DNA of 56,414 bases from an uncultured SAR86 cluster bacterium (GTDB lineage Bacteria; Pseudomonadota; Gammaproteobacteria; Magnimaribacterales; D2472): assembly GCA_902538705.1 (NCBI GenBank), contig CACBGD010000005.1, positions 1 through 56,414 on the forward strand, written 5' to 3'. Below, piece by piece: positions 44,984 through 53,019 of the stretch (position 1 is its first letter; every line of letters begins with the position of its first letter). Both the position numbers and the translations under genes were made by a program. Under the pieces are notes generated by a model. The model saw only the letters and a list, made by a program, of their open reading frames with translations. It ran no database searches and was not told the DNA's origin.

Positions 44984-45935
44984 ATTTGCCCTGACTATCG
45001 ATTTTCACTACAGCCATATCCATATCGGAGCAACTATTTTGTGAGTATCTAATATTAGCAAATTTACCTATGATCATTTGTGAATTTTCATTATCTTTTT
45101 TAATTGCTGATATGAGCAATAGATCCTGCAAAAATGACAGCTTTGCTAATTCGTTGAGATCTGATAAATCGTCCTCTATAAATGAGTTTGGCACTGCAAG
45201 AATTACCTCAGAAAAGTCTAATAATTTTTTTCTATCCACTATTCTAGTGACTGATTTAGAGGATACATAAATTGGTTTTTTTAAAATGAAGTTAAATTTC
45301 AATGAAGGTACTAAGTTTTTTGATTGATCATAGCCAGCAAGAATGTAGATCTTCTCAAAATCTTCTCTAGGTCTTGGCACAAAATTAATTTCTTCCTCCT
45401 GAATCAATCTGTTTATTAAATCTGCTCTGTCATAGCTTCCTGATAACTGGAATACTCTTTTAACAAGTTCATCATAGTCACCATCAAGTTTAATGATTCT
45501 TACCCCTGGATAGTTTTTCTTCATAAGGTCAGCACTAGACTTGAATTTCTCACCATAAAAAACAAAAACTTCGTCATTTTTTTGGAAGTCAAATAAATAT
45601 TGTTTTGTTATTTCCTCAAGATAATCATTTGCACTCTTGCAGAAATAAGCGAACTCTTGATTGAGGAAATTATTTTTTATTACAAGAGTTTCATTATCAA
45701 CCTGCTCGACGAAATTTATTCTTATATCTGCATCTAAAGAAATTACTGATTTGATTACAAGCTCCTTAACTTCCTCCTTAGCATTAATTTTCATCTCAAC
45801 ACTTCCTATATCATTCAGTAGCTCATCTAGCTGATCACTCTTTGAGACATCAATTAATTGAGTTGATGAGCAACCAAGAAAAAAAAAGCAAATACAGCTT
45901 ATAATTGCTAGATTATTAAGATTTATTGTTCCCAC
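44970..45935 (-). CDS. LpoA-like (LppC/YraM family) outer-membrane lipoprotein, short form
   Basis: A 321-residue putative lipoprotein. A hydrophobic start ends in the lipobox FFLGCSS (Cys near 22). The C-terminal half shows the periplasmic-binding-protein-like LpoA pattern: VPRPREDFEKIYILAGYDQSKNLVPSLKFNF then KPIYVSSKSV. In E. coli LpoA (678 residues) activates PBP1A. Here the N-terminal TPR half is missing or reduced, so activation by the same mechanism is uncertain. The start codon appears to be GTG 45935, only 2 nt from the divergent rsmI start. That neighbourhood matches yraM/yraL and supports the call. Confidence 0.75.
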   Translation of the reverse strand: MGTINLNNLAIISCICFFFLGCSSTQLIDVSKSDQLDELLNDIGSVEMKINAKEEVKELVIKSVISLDADIRINFVEQVDNETLVIKNNFLNQEFAYFCKSANDYLEEITKQYLFDFQKNDEVFVFYGEKFKSSADLMKKNYPGVRIIKLDGDYDELVKRVFQLSGSYDRADLINRLIQEEEINFVPRPREDFEKIYILAGYDQSKNLVPSLKFNFILKKPIYVSSKSVTRIVDRKKLLDFSEVILAVPNSFIEDDLSDLNELAKLSFLQDLLLISAIKKDNENSQMIIGKFANIRYSQNSCSDMDMAVVKIDSQGKFNRL

Positions 45936-45937
45936 TT

Positions 45938-46753
45938 ATGATTTATTTAATCTGCACTCCAATAGGTAATTTAAATGATATTTCTGCAAGGTCAATAGAA
46001 ATACTTAACAGCAGTGATCTAATCTATGCAGAAGATACCAGAAAAGCAAAAAAAATTTTTGATAAGTTTAAGATTAATAAAAAGAGTTTTTCTTTTAATG
46101 ATCACAATGAGAGAATTAAATCAAAATACATAATTGAAGAGGCAAAAGCAGGTAAAAAAATATCAGTAATTTCAGATGCTGGGGCTCCGCTAATATCTGA
46201 TCCAGGATACTTGCTAGTAAAAGAATGCATTAAAGAAAATATTAAGTACTCAGTAATTCCTGGACCTTCTGCAGTAATAAACTCATTATTATTATCTGGT
46301 TTTGCAGCAAATAAATTTACTTTTTTAGGGTTTTTACCTAGAAAAGACTCAGAAAGAAAAAGAATTTTTCAGAATAACGTTAAAAATGATATTACATTAG
46401 TTTTTTTTGAGTCACCTAAAAGATTACTCAAAACATTGTCAGTAATGAAAGAGGTTTATCCTTCAACTAAGCGAATTGTTATATGCAGAGAAATGACAAA
46501 AAAATATGAAGAAGTATTTAGAGGATCTATCTCTGAGATTTTTGAGAAATTATCATCAAGAGATATTAAAGGTGAAGTATGTCTTCTTATTGAGGGGGAT
46601 AAAAATTTAACAAGTACTTCAGTAAACTTAAATAACGAAATTAAAGATATGGTGTTGAAGAAAATGTCACGAAGTGATGCCGCAAAGCTTTTAAGTTTAA
46701 TTACTCAACAAAACAAAAGAGACCTTTATACTTGGCTTACTAAAAAAAGTTGA
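45938..46753 (+). CDS. rsmI: 16S rRNA (cytidine-1402-2'-O-)-methyltransferase RsmI
   Basis: A 271-residue tetrapyrrole-methylase-fold enzyme methylating C1402 in the decoding centre. Motifs: LICTPIGNLNDIS (~4-16), IYAEDTRKAKKI (~30-41), ISDAGAPLISDPGYLLVKE (~80-98), VIPGPSAVINSLLLSGF (~105-121) and FLPRK. I chose ATG 45938 (MIYLICTPIGNL) over the upstream frame start at 45926. It is followed by rnpB and then the dcw cluster, as in pseudomonads. Confidence 0.96.
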   Translation: MIYLICTPIGNLNDISARSIEILNSSDLIYAEDTRKAKKIFDKFKINKKSFSFNDHNERIKSKYIIEEAKAGKKISVISDAGAPLISDPGYLLVKECIKENIKYSVIPGPSAVINSLLLSGFAANKFTFLGFLPRKDSERKRIFQNNVKNDITLVFFESPKRLLKTLSVMKEVYPSTKRIVICREMTKKYEEVFRGSISEIFEKLSSRDIKGEVCLLIEGDKNLTSTSVNLNNEIKDMVLKKMSRSDAAKLLSLITQQNKRDLYTWLTKKS

Positions 46754-46782
46754 AGAAAAAATTTATTTAAATAAAATGTAAC

Positions 46783-47110
46783 CGAGTTGGTCGGATGATC
46801 GCTGGGAAATCCAGAGGAAAGTCCGGACTTCATGAGCAAAGTGCCAGGTAACTCCTGGGAGACGTGAGTCTACGGAAAGTGCAGCAGAAAATATACCGCC
46901 TTAGGGTAAGGGTGAAAAGGTGAGGTAAGAGCTCACCGCATGAATGGAGACATTGCATGGCAGTGCAAACCCCGCTTGAAGCAAGACCAAATAGGAGCTC
47001 AACAGAAATGCTCATTCTGAGCTCGGGTAGGTCGCTAGAGTATTATGGCAACATAATATCGAGATAGATGATCATCTTGAACAGAATCCGGCTTATAGAC
47101 CAACTCACAT
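46783..47110 (+). ncRNA. rnpB: RNase P RNA (class A)
   Basis: The conserved blocks of bacterial RNase P RNA are in order. P1 is GAGTTGGTC (46784-46792) pairing with GACCAACTC (47098-47106). Then come GAGGAAAGTCCGGAC (~46813), GTGCCAGGTAACTCCTGGGAG, AGGTAAGGGTGAAAAGGTGAGG, GCAAGACCAAATAGG, GGGTAGG, and CAGAATCCGGCTTATAG (~47081). About 325 nt. The outer ends are set from P1, with a few nt of uncertainty. Confidence 0.96.
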
Positions 47111-47118
47111 TTCTAGCA

Positions 47119-47155
47119 AAAGTGTTATAAAGTGCGTTAAAAGTATTGTAAAGTG
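47119..47155 (+). promoter_or_regulatory. Four direct AAAGTG/A repeats: candidate MraZ operator
   Basis: AAAGTG at 47119, 47129 and 47150 and AAAGTA at 47140 are spaced 10, 11 and 10 nt, one helical turn apart, just upstream of mraZ. MraZ is known to bind short direct repeats with about 10-nt periodicity before its own gene (TGGGN boxes in E. coli). The sequence differs here, but the layout matches autoregulation. Confidence 0.7.
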
Positions 47156-47166
47156 CGTAAATACTT

Positions 47167-47172
47167 TATAAT
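47167..47172 (+). promoter_or_regulatory. -10 box of the mraZ promoter
   Basis: A consensus TATAAT ends 8 nt before the mraZ ATG at 47181, so the transcript would be leaderless or nearly so. A -35 would fall among the AAAGTG repeats (TTGTAA at 47146 gives a short 15-nt spacer), so MraZ binding should block the polymerase. Confidence 0.55.
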
Positions 47173-47180
47173 ATGTACTG

Positions 47181-47648
47181 ATGTTTGGCTTTAATAACAT
47201 TTCTTTAGACAGCAAGAGTAGGTTTTCATTCCCTGCTAAATACAGAGATGCTTTTATTAATTCAAATGAAAATCAAATAGTTATTACAAAAGATCCTCAA
47301 TATCCTGCACTTAAGGTCTACTTTGGCAGTGAATGGGATCAAATTTCTAAAAAGCTTTCTTCCTTACAAGGCTTAGATCCAATAGTAAGGAATTTACAAT
47401 GGACAATTCTGGGTAATGCAAGTGTATGTGATTTTAAACCTAGTGGGAGAATGCAGGTTTTAATTTCCTCTGATCTTAAAAAATATGCTCACATTGAGAA
47501 TGCAAACAGAATATGCTTAATAGGAATGGGCAATAAGTTTGAAATTTGGAATCAAGAAAATTGGGAGCAAAGACAGACTGGAGGAAGTCTTGCAACAGAG
47601 ATCCTAGATATTGTTCTTCCAGAATCTATAAAGGATATGAGTTTTTAG
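47181..47648 (+). CDS. mraZ: Transcriptional regulator MraZ
   Basis: A 155-residue protein with two SpoVT/AbrB-like half-domains. The first is FGFNNISLDSKSRFSFPAKYRDAF, with the DxKxR pattern that contacts DNA; the second is ASVCDFKPSGRMQVLISSDLKKYAHI. It represses the dcw operon in E. coli. It opens the cluster, as usual, but is followed by ftsZ instead of rsmH. No Shine-Dalgarno is seen; the promoter lies directly before the ATG. Confidence 0.95.
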   Translation: MFGFNNISLDSKSRFSFPAKYRDAFINSNENQIVITKDPQYPALKVYFGSEWDQISKKLSSLQGLDPIVRNLQWTILGNASVCDFKPSGRMQVLISSDLKKYAHIENANRICLIGMGNKFEIWNQENWEQRQTGGSLATEILDIVLPESIKDMSF

Positions 47649-47660
47649 GGGGGAGAAGAG

Positions 47661-48782
47661 ATGAATTGGGAAGTTGTAAATGACATCGATCAAGCAAAAA
47701 TAAAAGTTATTGGGGTGGGTGGTGCCGGAGGCAATGCTGTGATCCACATGATGAATCACAAAATCCAAGGCGTTGAATTTATATGCGCTAATACAGATTC
47801 GCAGGCCTTAGAGAATGCTAAGGGCGCCACTATTTTAAAGCTTGGAGGTGGAATGACTAAAGGTCTTGGTGCCGGAGCAAATCCTGAAGTTGGCAGACAA
47901 GCTGCTGAGAGAGATAGAGAAGCAATTGAACAGCTTCTTCATGGCTCAGATATGATTTTTATAACCGCTGGCATGGGTGGTGGAACAGGAACTGGAGCTG
48001 CGCCAGTAATAGCATCAATTGCAAAAGAATTAGGTGCTTTAACAGTTGCTGTAGTTACAAAACCATTTAAGTTTGAAGGTAAACCAAGAATGAGCTCAGC
48101 TGAAAAAGGTCTTGCTGCCCTTGTTGAAGAAGTTGACAGTTTGATAACAATTCCGAATCAAAAACTAATAGATGTTCTTGGAGCAAATACACCAATTCCA
48201 GAAGCTTTTGCGCAAGCAGATGATGTACTAAAAGGTGCTGTTCAAGGGATCTCAGACATAATTATGAAACCAGGACTCATTAATGTTGACTATGCTGATG
48301 TTAAAACGGTCATGTCAGAAAAAGGAATTGCGATGATGGGAACCGGAAGATCAAATACAAAAGACCGCGGAAGGGATGCAGCAGAGTTAGCTGTTGGAAG
48401 TGAGCTTCTCGAGGATATAAATTTAAAAGATGCAAGAGGTGTGCTAGTAAATATTTCTGCAAAAGATCCAACAATGGGAGATTTTACCGAGGTAAGTGAA
48501 GTTGTTGAAGAATTTACTGCTGATGATGCTACATGCATTTATGGACTCGTAATTGATCCATCTCTTAAAGACGAATTGATGGTTACGATTGTTGCAACAG
48601 GCGTAAATCAGAAATCTCCTAAGCTTGCCATAGATAGCAAACCAAGAGCATCTATTAAGCTCTCACCAGTTGGGTTAGATAAAGATCACACAAACAAAGA
48701 AGTTCAACAAGTTGGTACATCGTCTGCAGAGGCAATTGATTTCCTCGATGTACCAACTTTTATGAGAAAGCAAGTAGATTAA
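47661..48782 (+). CDS. ftsZ: Cell division protein FtsZ
   Basis: A 373-residue tubulin homologue forming the Z ring. Nucleotide loops: IKVIGVGGAGGNAVIHM (~15-31), ANTDSQAL, the tubulin signature GMGGGTGTGAAPVIA (~104-118), and the T7-loop region INVDYADVKTVMSEKG (~207-222). The C-terminal tether ends in DVPTFMRKQVD, the conserved peptide that binds FtsA, ZipA and MinC. A very strong GGGGGGAGAAGAG precedes the ATG. The gene normally closes the dcw cluster after ftsA; here it is second, before rsmH. No key residue is missing. Confidence 0.98.
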   Translation: MNWEVVNDIDQAKIKVIGVGGAGGNAVIHMMNHKIQGVEFICANTDSQALENAKGATILKLGGGMTKGLGAGANPEVGRQAAERDREAIEQLLHGSDMIFITAGMGGGTGTGAAPVIASIAKELGALTVAVVTKPFKFEGKPRMSSAEKGLAALVEEVDSLITIPNQKLIDVLGANTPIPEAFAQADDVLKGAVQGISDIIMKPGLINVDYADVKTVMSEKGIAMMGTGRSNTKDRGRDAAELAVGSELLEDINLKDARGVLVNISAKDPTMGDFTEVSEVVEEFTADDATCIYGLVIDPSLKDELMVTIVATGVNQKSPKLAIDSKPRASIKLSPVGLDKDHTNKEVQQVGTSSAEAIDFLDVPTFMRKQVD

Positions 48783-48785
48783 AAA

Positions 48786-49682
48786 ATGCTTCATACTCCA
48801 GTATTGCTGGAAGAGTCTATTGATTTTTTAATTACAAATACTTCTGGCAAATATATCGATGCAACTTTTGGAAGAGGAGGTCATTCTAGAAAAATACTTG
48901 AATCAATTTCAAAAGATGGAAATCTTTTGGCATTAGATAAAGATTTGGAGGCAATCAAATATGCAAAGGAAAATTTTAAAAACTCAAATTTCTCTATTAA
49001 ACACTCAGGATTTGAAGATTTAGATTTAATAAATATACCTAAAAAGGTTGATGGTATTCTATTTGATTTTGGTTTGTGCTCAACTCATTATGATAATCCA
49101 TCAAGAGGATTTAGCTTTAAAGAAGCTGGACCACTGGATATGCGTATCGACCTTAGACAACCAAATAAACTGGTTGACTTATTTGAAACTATTGATGCTA
49201 GAAGTTTAGCAAATATTATTTTTCAATATGGTGAGGAGAAAGAATCAAGAAAGATTTCAAAAGAAATTCTCAATTCTTTTAAGAATGGAGAAATTAATAA
49301 TACTGTAGACTTAGCTGAAATAATAAAAAAAACTAAAACTCAGCGACCAAAAAGGATTCATCCTGCGACAAAAACATTTCAAGCTCTCAGAATTTTTTTG
49401 AATGATGAGATAAATAATCTAAAAATTGGATTAGAAAAATCAAAGGATTTAATTAAAACTGGGGGAAGAATAGTTTGTATCAGTTTTCACTCTCTTGAGG
49501 ACAGAGCAGTTAAAAAACTTTTTGCTCCAAAAAAGATAAGTTATCCGAAAGAAGTACCTTTAAATAATGAGGTGATAAGAGAATTCAGAGTTGTTGCCAA
49601 AAAAATTAAACCAAAAAGTTCTGAGCTTGAAATCAACAAGAGATCGAGAAGTGCAATTATGAGAGTTTTTGAGAAGATTTAA
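48786..49682 (+). CDS. rsmH: 16S rRNA (cytosine-1402-N4-)-methyltransferase RsmH
   Basis: A 298-residue methyltransferase (MraW) for N4 of C1402, the same base modified by RsmI. The start HTPVLLEESIDFL, the SAM loop YIDATFGRGGHS (~23-34), and the FDFGLCSTHYDNPSRGFSF, GPLDMRID and RIVCISFHSLEDRAVK motifs are present. The DLGxSS motif is changed to DFGLCS. It ends 1 nt into ftsL. Confidence 0.95.
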   Translation: MLHTPVLLEESIDFLITNTSGKYIDATFGRGGHSRKILESISKDGNLLALDKDLEAIKYAKENFKNSNFSIKHSGFEDLDLINIPKKVDGILFDFGLCSTHYDNPSRGFSFKEAGPLDMRIDLRQPNKLVDLFETIDARSLANIIFQYGEEKESRKISKEILNSFKNGEINNTVDLAEIIKKTKTQRPKRIHPATKTFQALRIFLNDEINNLKIGLEKSKDLIKTGGRIVCISFHSLEDRAVKKLFAPKKISYPKEVPLNNEVIREFRVVAKKIKPKSSELEINKRSRSAIMRVFEKI

Positions 49683-49942
49683 TGAAAAGTTATTTTTTAC
49701 CTATGATCTTTTTACAACTGGTAATAATTACCTACTTATCCTTTATTCTCGTTGATGTCAGATGGCAGATTAGATCTGGTTTTAAAATACAAGAAAATCT
49801 TAATAGTCAAAATCAAGAACTACAAAACCTTTACTACAAACTTTTAACAGAAGAATTTTTTCTTAACTCTCCGGCAAGGATTGAAAAGAAAGCTAAGGAG
49901 GATCTTGGCATGATCAAAGTAAGGCCAGAGACAATCAAATGA
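49682..49942 (+). CDS. ftsL: Cell division protein FtsL
   Basis: An 86-residue bitopic protein: one TM helix (~5-24) followed by a short coiled coil (QENLNSQNQELQNLYYKLLTEE) and the family ending of SPARIEKKAKEDLGM. It forms the FtsQLB complex that activates FtsWI. The assignment rests on this layout and the position between rsmH and ftsI, with ATG overlaps on both sides. Confidence 0.93.
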   Translation: MKSYFLPMIFLQLVIITYLSFILVDVRWQIRSGFKIQENLNSQNQELQNLYYKLLTEEFFLNSPARIEKKAKEDLGMIKVRPETIK

Positions 49943-51552
49943 ATGCCTATTATAAAAATTGGAGATTATTTTTAATATTATTTTTTCTATTCTTATCTAT
50001 TTCAGTAATCTTTATTCGAATGATTTATATTCAAATTGAGGAGGGCAGTTTTCTTCTTCAAAAAGGAAATAGTCAAAATACTTCAGAGAGAGTAATAGAA
50101 TTCAAGCGAGGATCAATTTTTGATAAAAATGGAATTCCTCTTGCAATAAGCGTTACAGGTTTTGATTTATTTGCATTGAGTGGTCTTAGTGAAGAAGAGT
50201 TTATAAAAATTCAAAATACTCTAGACCTAAACAATTTGGAGTATAAATCCTTCAATAAAAAATCATTAATAAAGAGATCATTATCTTTTGAACAAATGAG
50301 AAAAATCAAATCTCTTAAAATAGATAGATTAGAACTTGAGAAGACTTATAAACGCCACTACCCATTGGGAGAGCAGGTTTCTCCCTTAGTAGGATTTTCA
50401 GGAAGAGATGGATATGGTCTAGAAGGTTTGGAAAAGAGCTATAACTCGACTTTAACTGGTAAGCCTATAAAAGAGAGAGTTCTAAAAGATGGAGCAAGAA
50501 GTACAATACAAAGGCTTGAAATCTTAGAATTTGGAGAAAAATCTAGAGATATCTATTTAACTATAGATAGTAATATTCAATATATTGCATATAAATATCT
50601 CGTAGAGGCTATTAAAAACAATGATGGAACTGCAGGCACAGTTATTATCCTTGATAATTTTGCTAGAGAAGTCTTAGCTCTCGCTAGTTACCCTTCATAT
50701 AATCCAAATAATCCAATGAGAAGGATAAAAAAAAATAGGGTTTTTTTAGAAAGTTATGAACCAGGATCAATTGTAAAACCATTAGCTCTTGCAGGAGCTA
50801 TTGAGAGCGGTCTCATTGAAATTGATACTGAGATGACATTACCAATCAAGATTGAAATTGATGGAAGTATTATCAATGACAGAAAGAAATATGGACAACT
50901 TAAAGCATTTGAAGTGATAAAAGAATCTAGTCAAGTAGGAGCAACTCAGATTTCATTTCTTTTAGGAGCAGAAAGGCTAATTGATAATTATAAAAAGTTT
51001 GGATTTTCTAAACCTGTCAGTATTAATTTTCCCTCTACTTCGTTTGGTGAGATTAACTCTAGAGAAAAGATTTCTGATATTGAAATAGCAACACTTGGTT
51101 ATGGCTATGGACTAACAGCGACACCATTCCAAATCTCCCAAGCATATGCAATATTTGCAAATAATGGAATCTACCATGACTTTAGAATAATCAAAGATAG
51201 TGAATTTCCAATTTTCTCAGAGCAAATTATTAGTGAATCAACTGCTAAAGATATTTTATATTCTATGAAAGAAGTCGTTGATAATGGAACAGGAATCCTG
51301 GCGAAGTCAGAAAATTATAATGTCAGCGGCAAAACAGGAACAACAGAAAAATTAAGAGATGGCAATTATAAAAGCTCAACCTACACTGCATCATTTATTG
51401 GAATTGGACCAAATCCTTCAAATGAGCTGACTATTTTTGTGAACATTGATGGCCTAGGATCCCAAAAATATTCTGGTGGATCTGTTGCGGCCCCGCTTTT
51501 TAAAAAGATTTCTAATGACGTTTTTAGTTATATGGGATATTTCAATAAGTGA
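49939..51552 (+). CDS. ftsI: Peptidoglycan D,D-transpeptidase FtsI (PBP3) with altered SxN motif
   Basis: A 537-residue class B penicillin-binding protein. N-terminal TM (~9-28), a non-catalytic pedestal with RGSIFDKNGIPLA (~57-69), then the transpeptidase domain. The nucleophile motif SxxK is Ser277-Lys280 (PGSIVK), and KTG is at 465-467. The second motif, expected as SxN, reads Ser330-Ser331-Gln332. The Asn of SxN contacts the substrate in this family, so Gln is a notable change. It overlaps ftsL by 4 nt and ends 4 nt before the murE remnant. Confidence 0.95.
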   Translation: MNAYYKNWRLFLILFFLFLSISVIFIRMIYIQIEEGSFLLQKGNSQNTSERVIEFKRGSIFDKNGIPLAISVTGFDLFALSGLSEEEFIKIQNTLDLNNLEYKSFNKKSLIKRSLSFEQMRKIKSLKIDRLELEKTYKRHYPLGEQVSPLVGFSGRDGYGLEGLEKSYNSTLTGKPIKERVLKDGARSTIQRLEILEFGEKSRDIYLTIDSNIQYIAYKYLVEAIKNNDGTAGTVIILDNFAREVLALASYPSYNPNNPMRRIKKNRVFLESYEPGSIVKPLALAGAIESGLIEIDTEMTLPIKIEIDGSIINDRKKYGQLKAFEVIKESSQVGATQISFLLGAERLIDNYKKFGFSKPVSINFPSTSFGEINSREKISDIEIATLGYGYGLTATPFQISQAYAIFANNGIYHDFRIIKDSEFPIFSEQIISESTAKDILYSMKEVVDNGTGILAKSENYNVSGKTGTTEKLRDGNYKSSTYTASFIGIGPNPSNELTIFVNIDGLGSQKYSGGSVAAPLFKKISNDVFSYMGYFNK

Positions 51553-51556
51553 AAAT

Positions 51557-51691
51557 ATGCAAAAAAATAAAGAAGTTATAAATAAAAGTGGAATCTTAAA
51601 GATTATCGGAAGAAAGCCTGAGGTATTCCCAGAAATAAATGGAACTAAGAGACTGTTTAGTGATCAAATAGTTGTGGAGGATATGTTATGA
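51557..51691 (+). pseudogene. murE: murE remnant: only the last 44 codons remain
   Basis: murE (UDP-MurNAc-tripeptide synthetase, ~490 residues) should lie between ftsI and murF. Only a 44-codon frame is found there. Its end, EINGTKRLFSDQIVVEDML, matches the usual MurE C terminus (E-I-x-G-x-K-x-x-F-S-D-x-x-V), and NKSGILKIIGRKPEVF aligns with the segment holding GKGHE. That motif is now GRKPE. All ATP- and substrate-binding domains are gone. GGAGG and an ATGA overlap with murF at its end may still serve murF translation. The homology is my reading by eye. Confidence 0.65.
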
Positions 51692-53019
51692 AATTTATTT
51701 CTAACACAAATGACATTAGGAAATATCTTGGCTTAAAGTCAAAAAATAATATTAAATTCAACAATATTTCAATTGATACTAGAACTATAAAAAAAGATTC
51801 ACTATTTATTGCTCTAAAAGGAGAAAATTTCAATGGAAATAAATTCATTGAAAAAGCTTTTGCTTCTGGAGCAAGTGCTGTCTTATGTTCCAATAAAGCA
51901 TATAAAAATAAAAATAATGCTATCTACGTTCCAAGTGTAAGAGATGCTCTTTCAAAGATTTCATCGAATATTGCATCTGATTTTCAAGGAAAGAAAATAT
52001 TGATTACTGGTAGTAATGGAAAAACGTCAACAACTAGTATCCTCTCTAAGTCACTCCCTAAATGTTCATCAACCATAAGAAATTTTAATAATGAAATTGG
52101 CCTTCCAATTAGCATAATGTCTGCAAAAAAAGATAGTAGGTATATTGTTTTGGAGGCTGGAGCAGCAAAAAAAGGGGATATTGAATATTTATCAAAGCTT
52201 GTGAAGCCTGATATTGGAATAATTACAAATATTGGGTATTCTCATTTAGAAAAACTTTTAAATTTGGAAGGAGTTTTTAAAGTTAAGTCTGAGCTTATAA
52301 AGAACATTCGTAAAGGTGGCACTCTAATAGTTCCAAATGATTTGAGATATCTTGAGAGATGGAAAAAAATGGCAAAAGGGATAAAGGTTCTCCCTGTTCC
52401 TAATAAATATATTGCAACTAAAGAAAAATTCAGTGGCGATGGTAGGATAATGACTTTTGATATCATCGAAAAACCTGCAGGAAATAAAAAATCAGTAGTT
52501 ATTCCTATTTCTTCATCATTAATAGGTAAGCATAATGTGCAAAATATTCTTGTATGCCATTCATGTTTGAATGAGCTTGGTGAGAGTAATTCAATGATGC
52601 TTAAATCTTTAAGAAAAATATCAAGCTCTATTTCAAGACAGAGAATTATTTCATGGAGAAACAATTCAACATTGATCGATGATACATACAATGCAAATCC
52701 AGAATCGGTTAAGAGAAGTATAGATGTTTTGTCAGAATTTTCCGGTAGAAAGATTTTCATATTTGGAGATATGTTTGAGTTAGGTAGGTACAGAAAAAAA
52801 TTACATGTTGATATAGGTTCTTATGCAAATAAGTCCAAGATTGACATTCTCATAACTTTTGGAGATCTCTCCAAGAATGCATCTAGTAGATTTCGAAAGA
52901 AATCATATAATTTTCTCAATGAAGATCAACTTAGAGATTTTATTATTAATTTTGTTAAAAAAAATGATATTGTTTTGATAAAGGGATCAAGGGGAATGAA
53001 AATGGAGAGGTTTATATAA
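51688..53019 (+). CDS. murF: UDP-MurNAc-tripeptide:D-alanyl-D-alanine ligase MurF
   Basis: A 443-residue Mur ligase. N-terminal UMAG domain with FNNISIDTRTIKKDSLFIALKG (~24-45); ATP loop ITGSNGKTSTT (~107-117); NFNNEIGLPIS, specific to MurF; the Lys-x-Lys pair in GVFKVKSELI; KHNVQN; and DDTYNANPES (~332-341), also diagnostic. It adds D-Ala-D-Ala to the tripeptide made by MurC, D and E. GGAGG stands 7 nt before the ATG. A GAAKKG replaces the usual GANHxG. It is intact although its upstream partner murE is not. Confidence 0.94.
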   Translation: MKFISNTNDIRKYLGLKSKNNIKFNNISIDTRTIKKDSLFIALKGENFNGNKFIEKAFASGASAVLCSNKAYKNKNNAIYVPSVRDALSKISSNIASDFQGKKILITGSNGKTSTTSILSKSLPKCSSTIRNFNNEIGLPISIMSAKKDSRYIVLEAGAAKKGDIEYLSKLVKPDIGIITNIGYSHLEKLLNLEGVFKVKSELIKNIRKGGTLIVPNDLRYLERWKKMAKGIKVLPVPNKYIATKEKFSGDGRIMTFDIIEKPAGNKKSVVIPISSSLIGKHNVQNILVCHSCLNELGESNSMMLKSLRKISSSISRQRIISWRNNSTLIDDTYNANPESVKRSIDVLSEFSGRKIFIFGDMFELGRYRKKLHVDIGSYANKSKIDILITFGDLSKNASSRFRKKSYNFLNEDQLRDFIINFVKKNDIVLIKGSRGMKMERFI

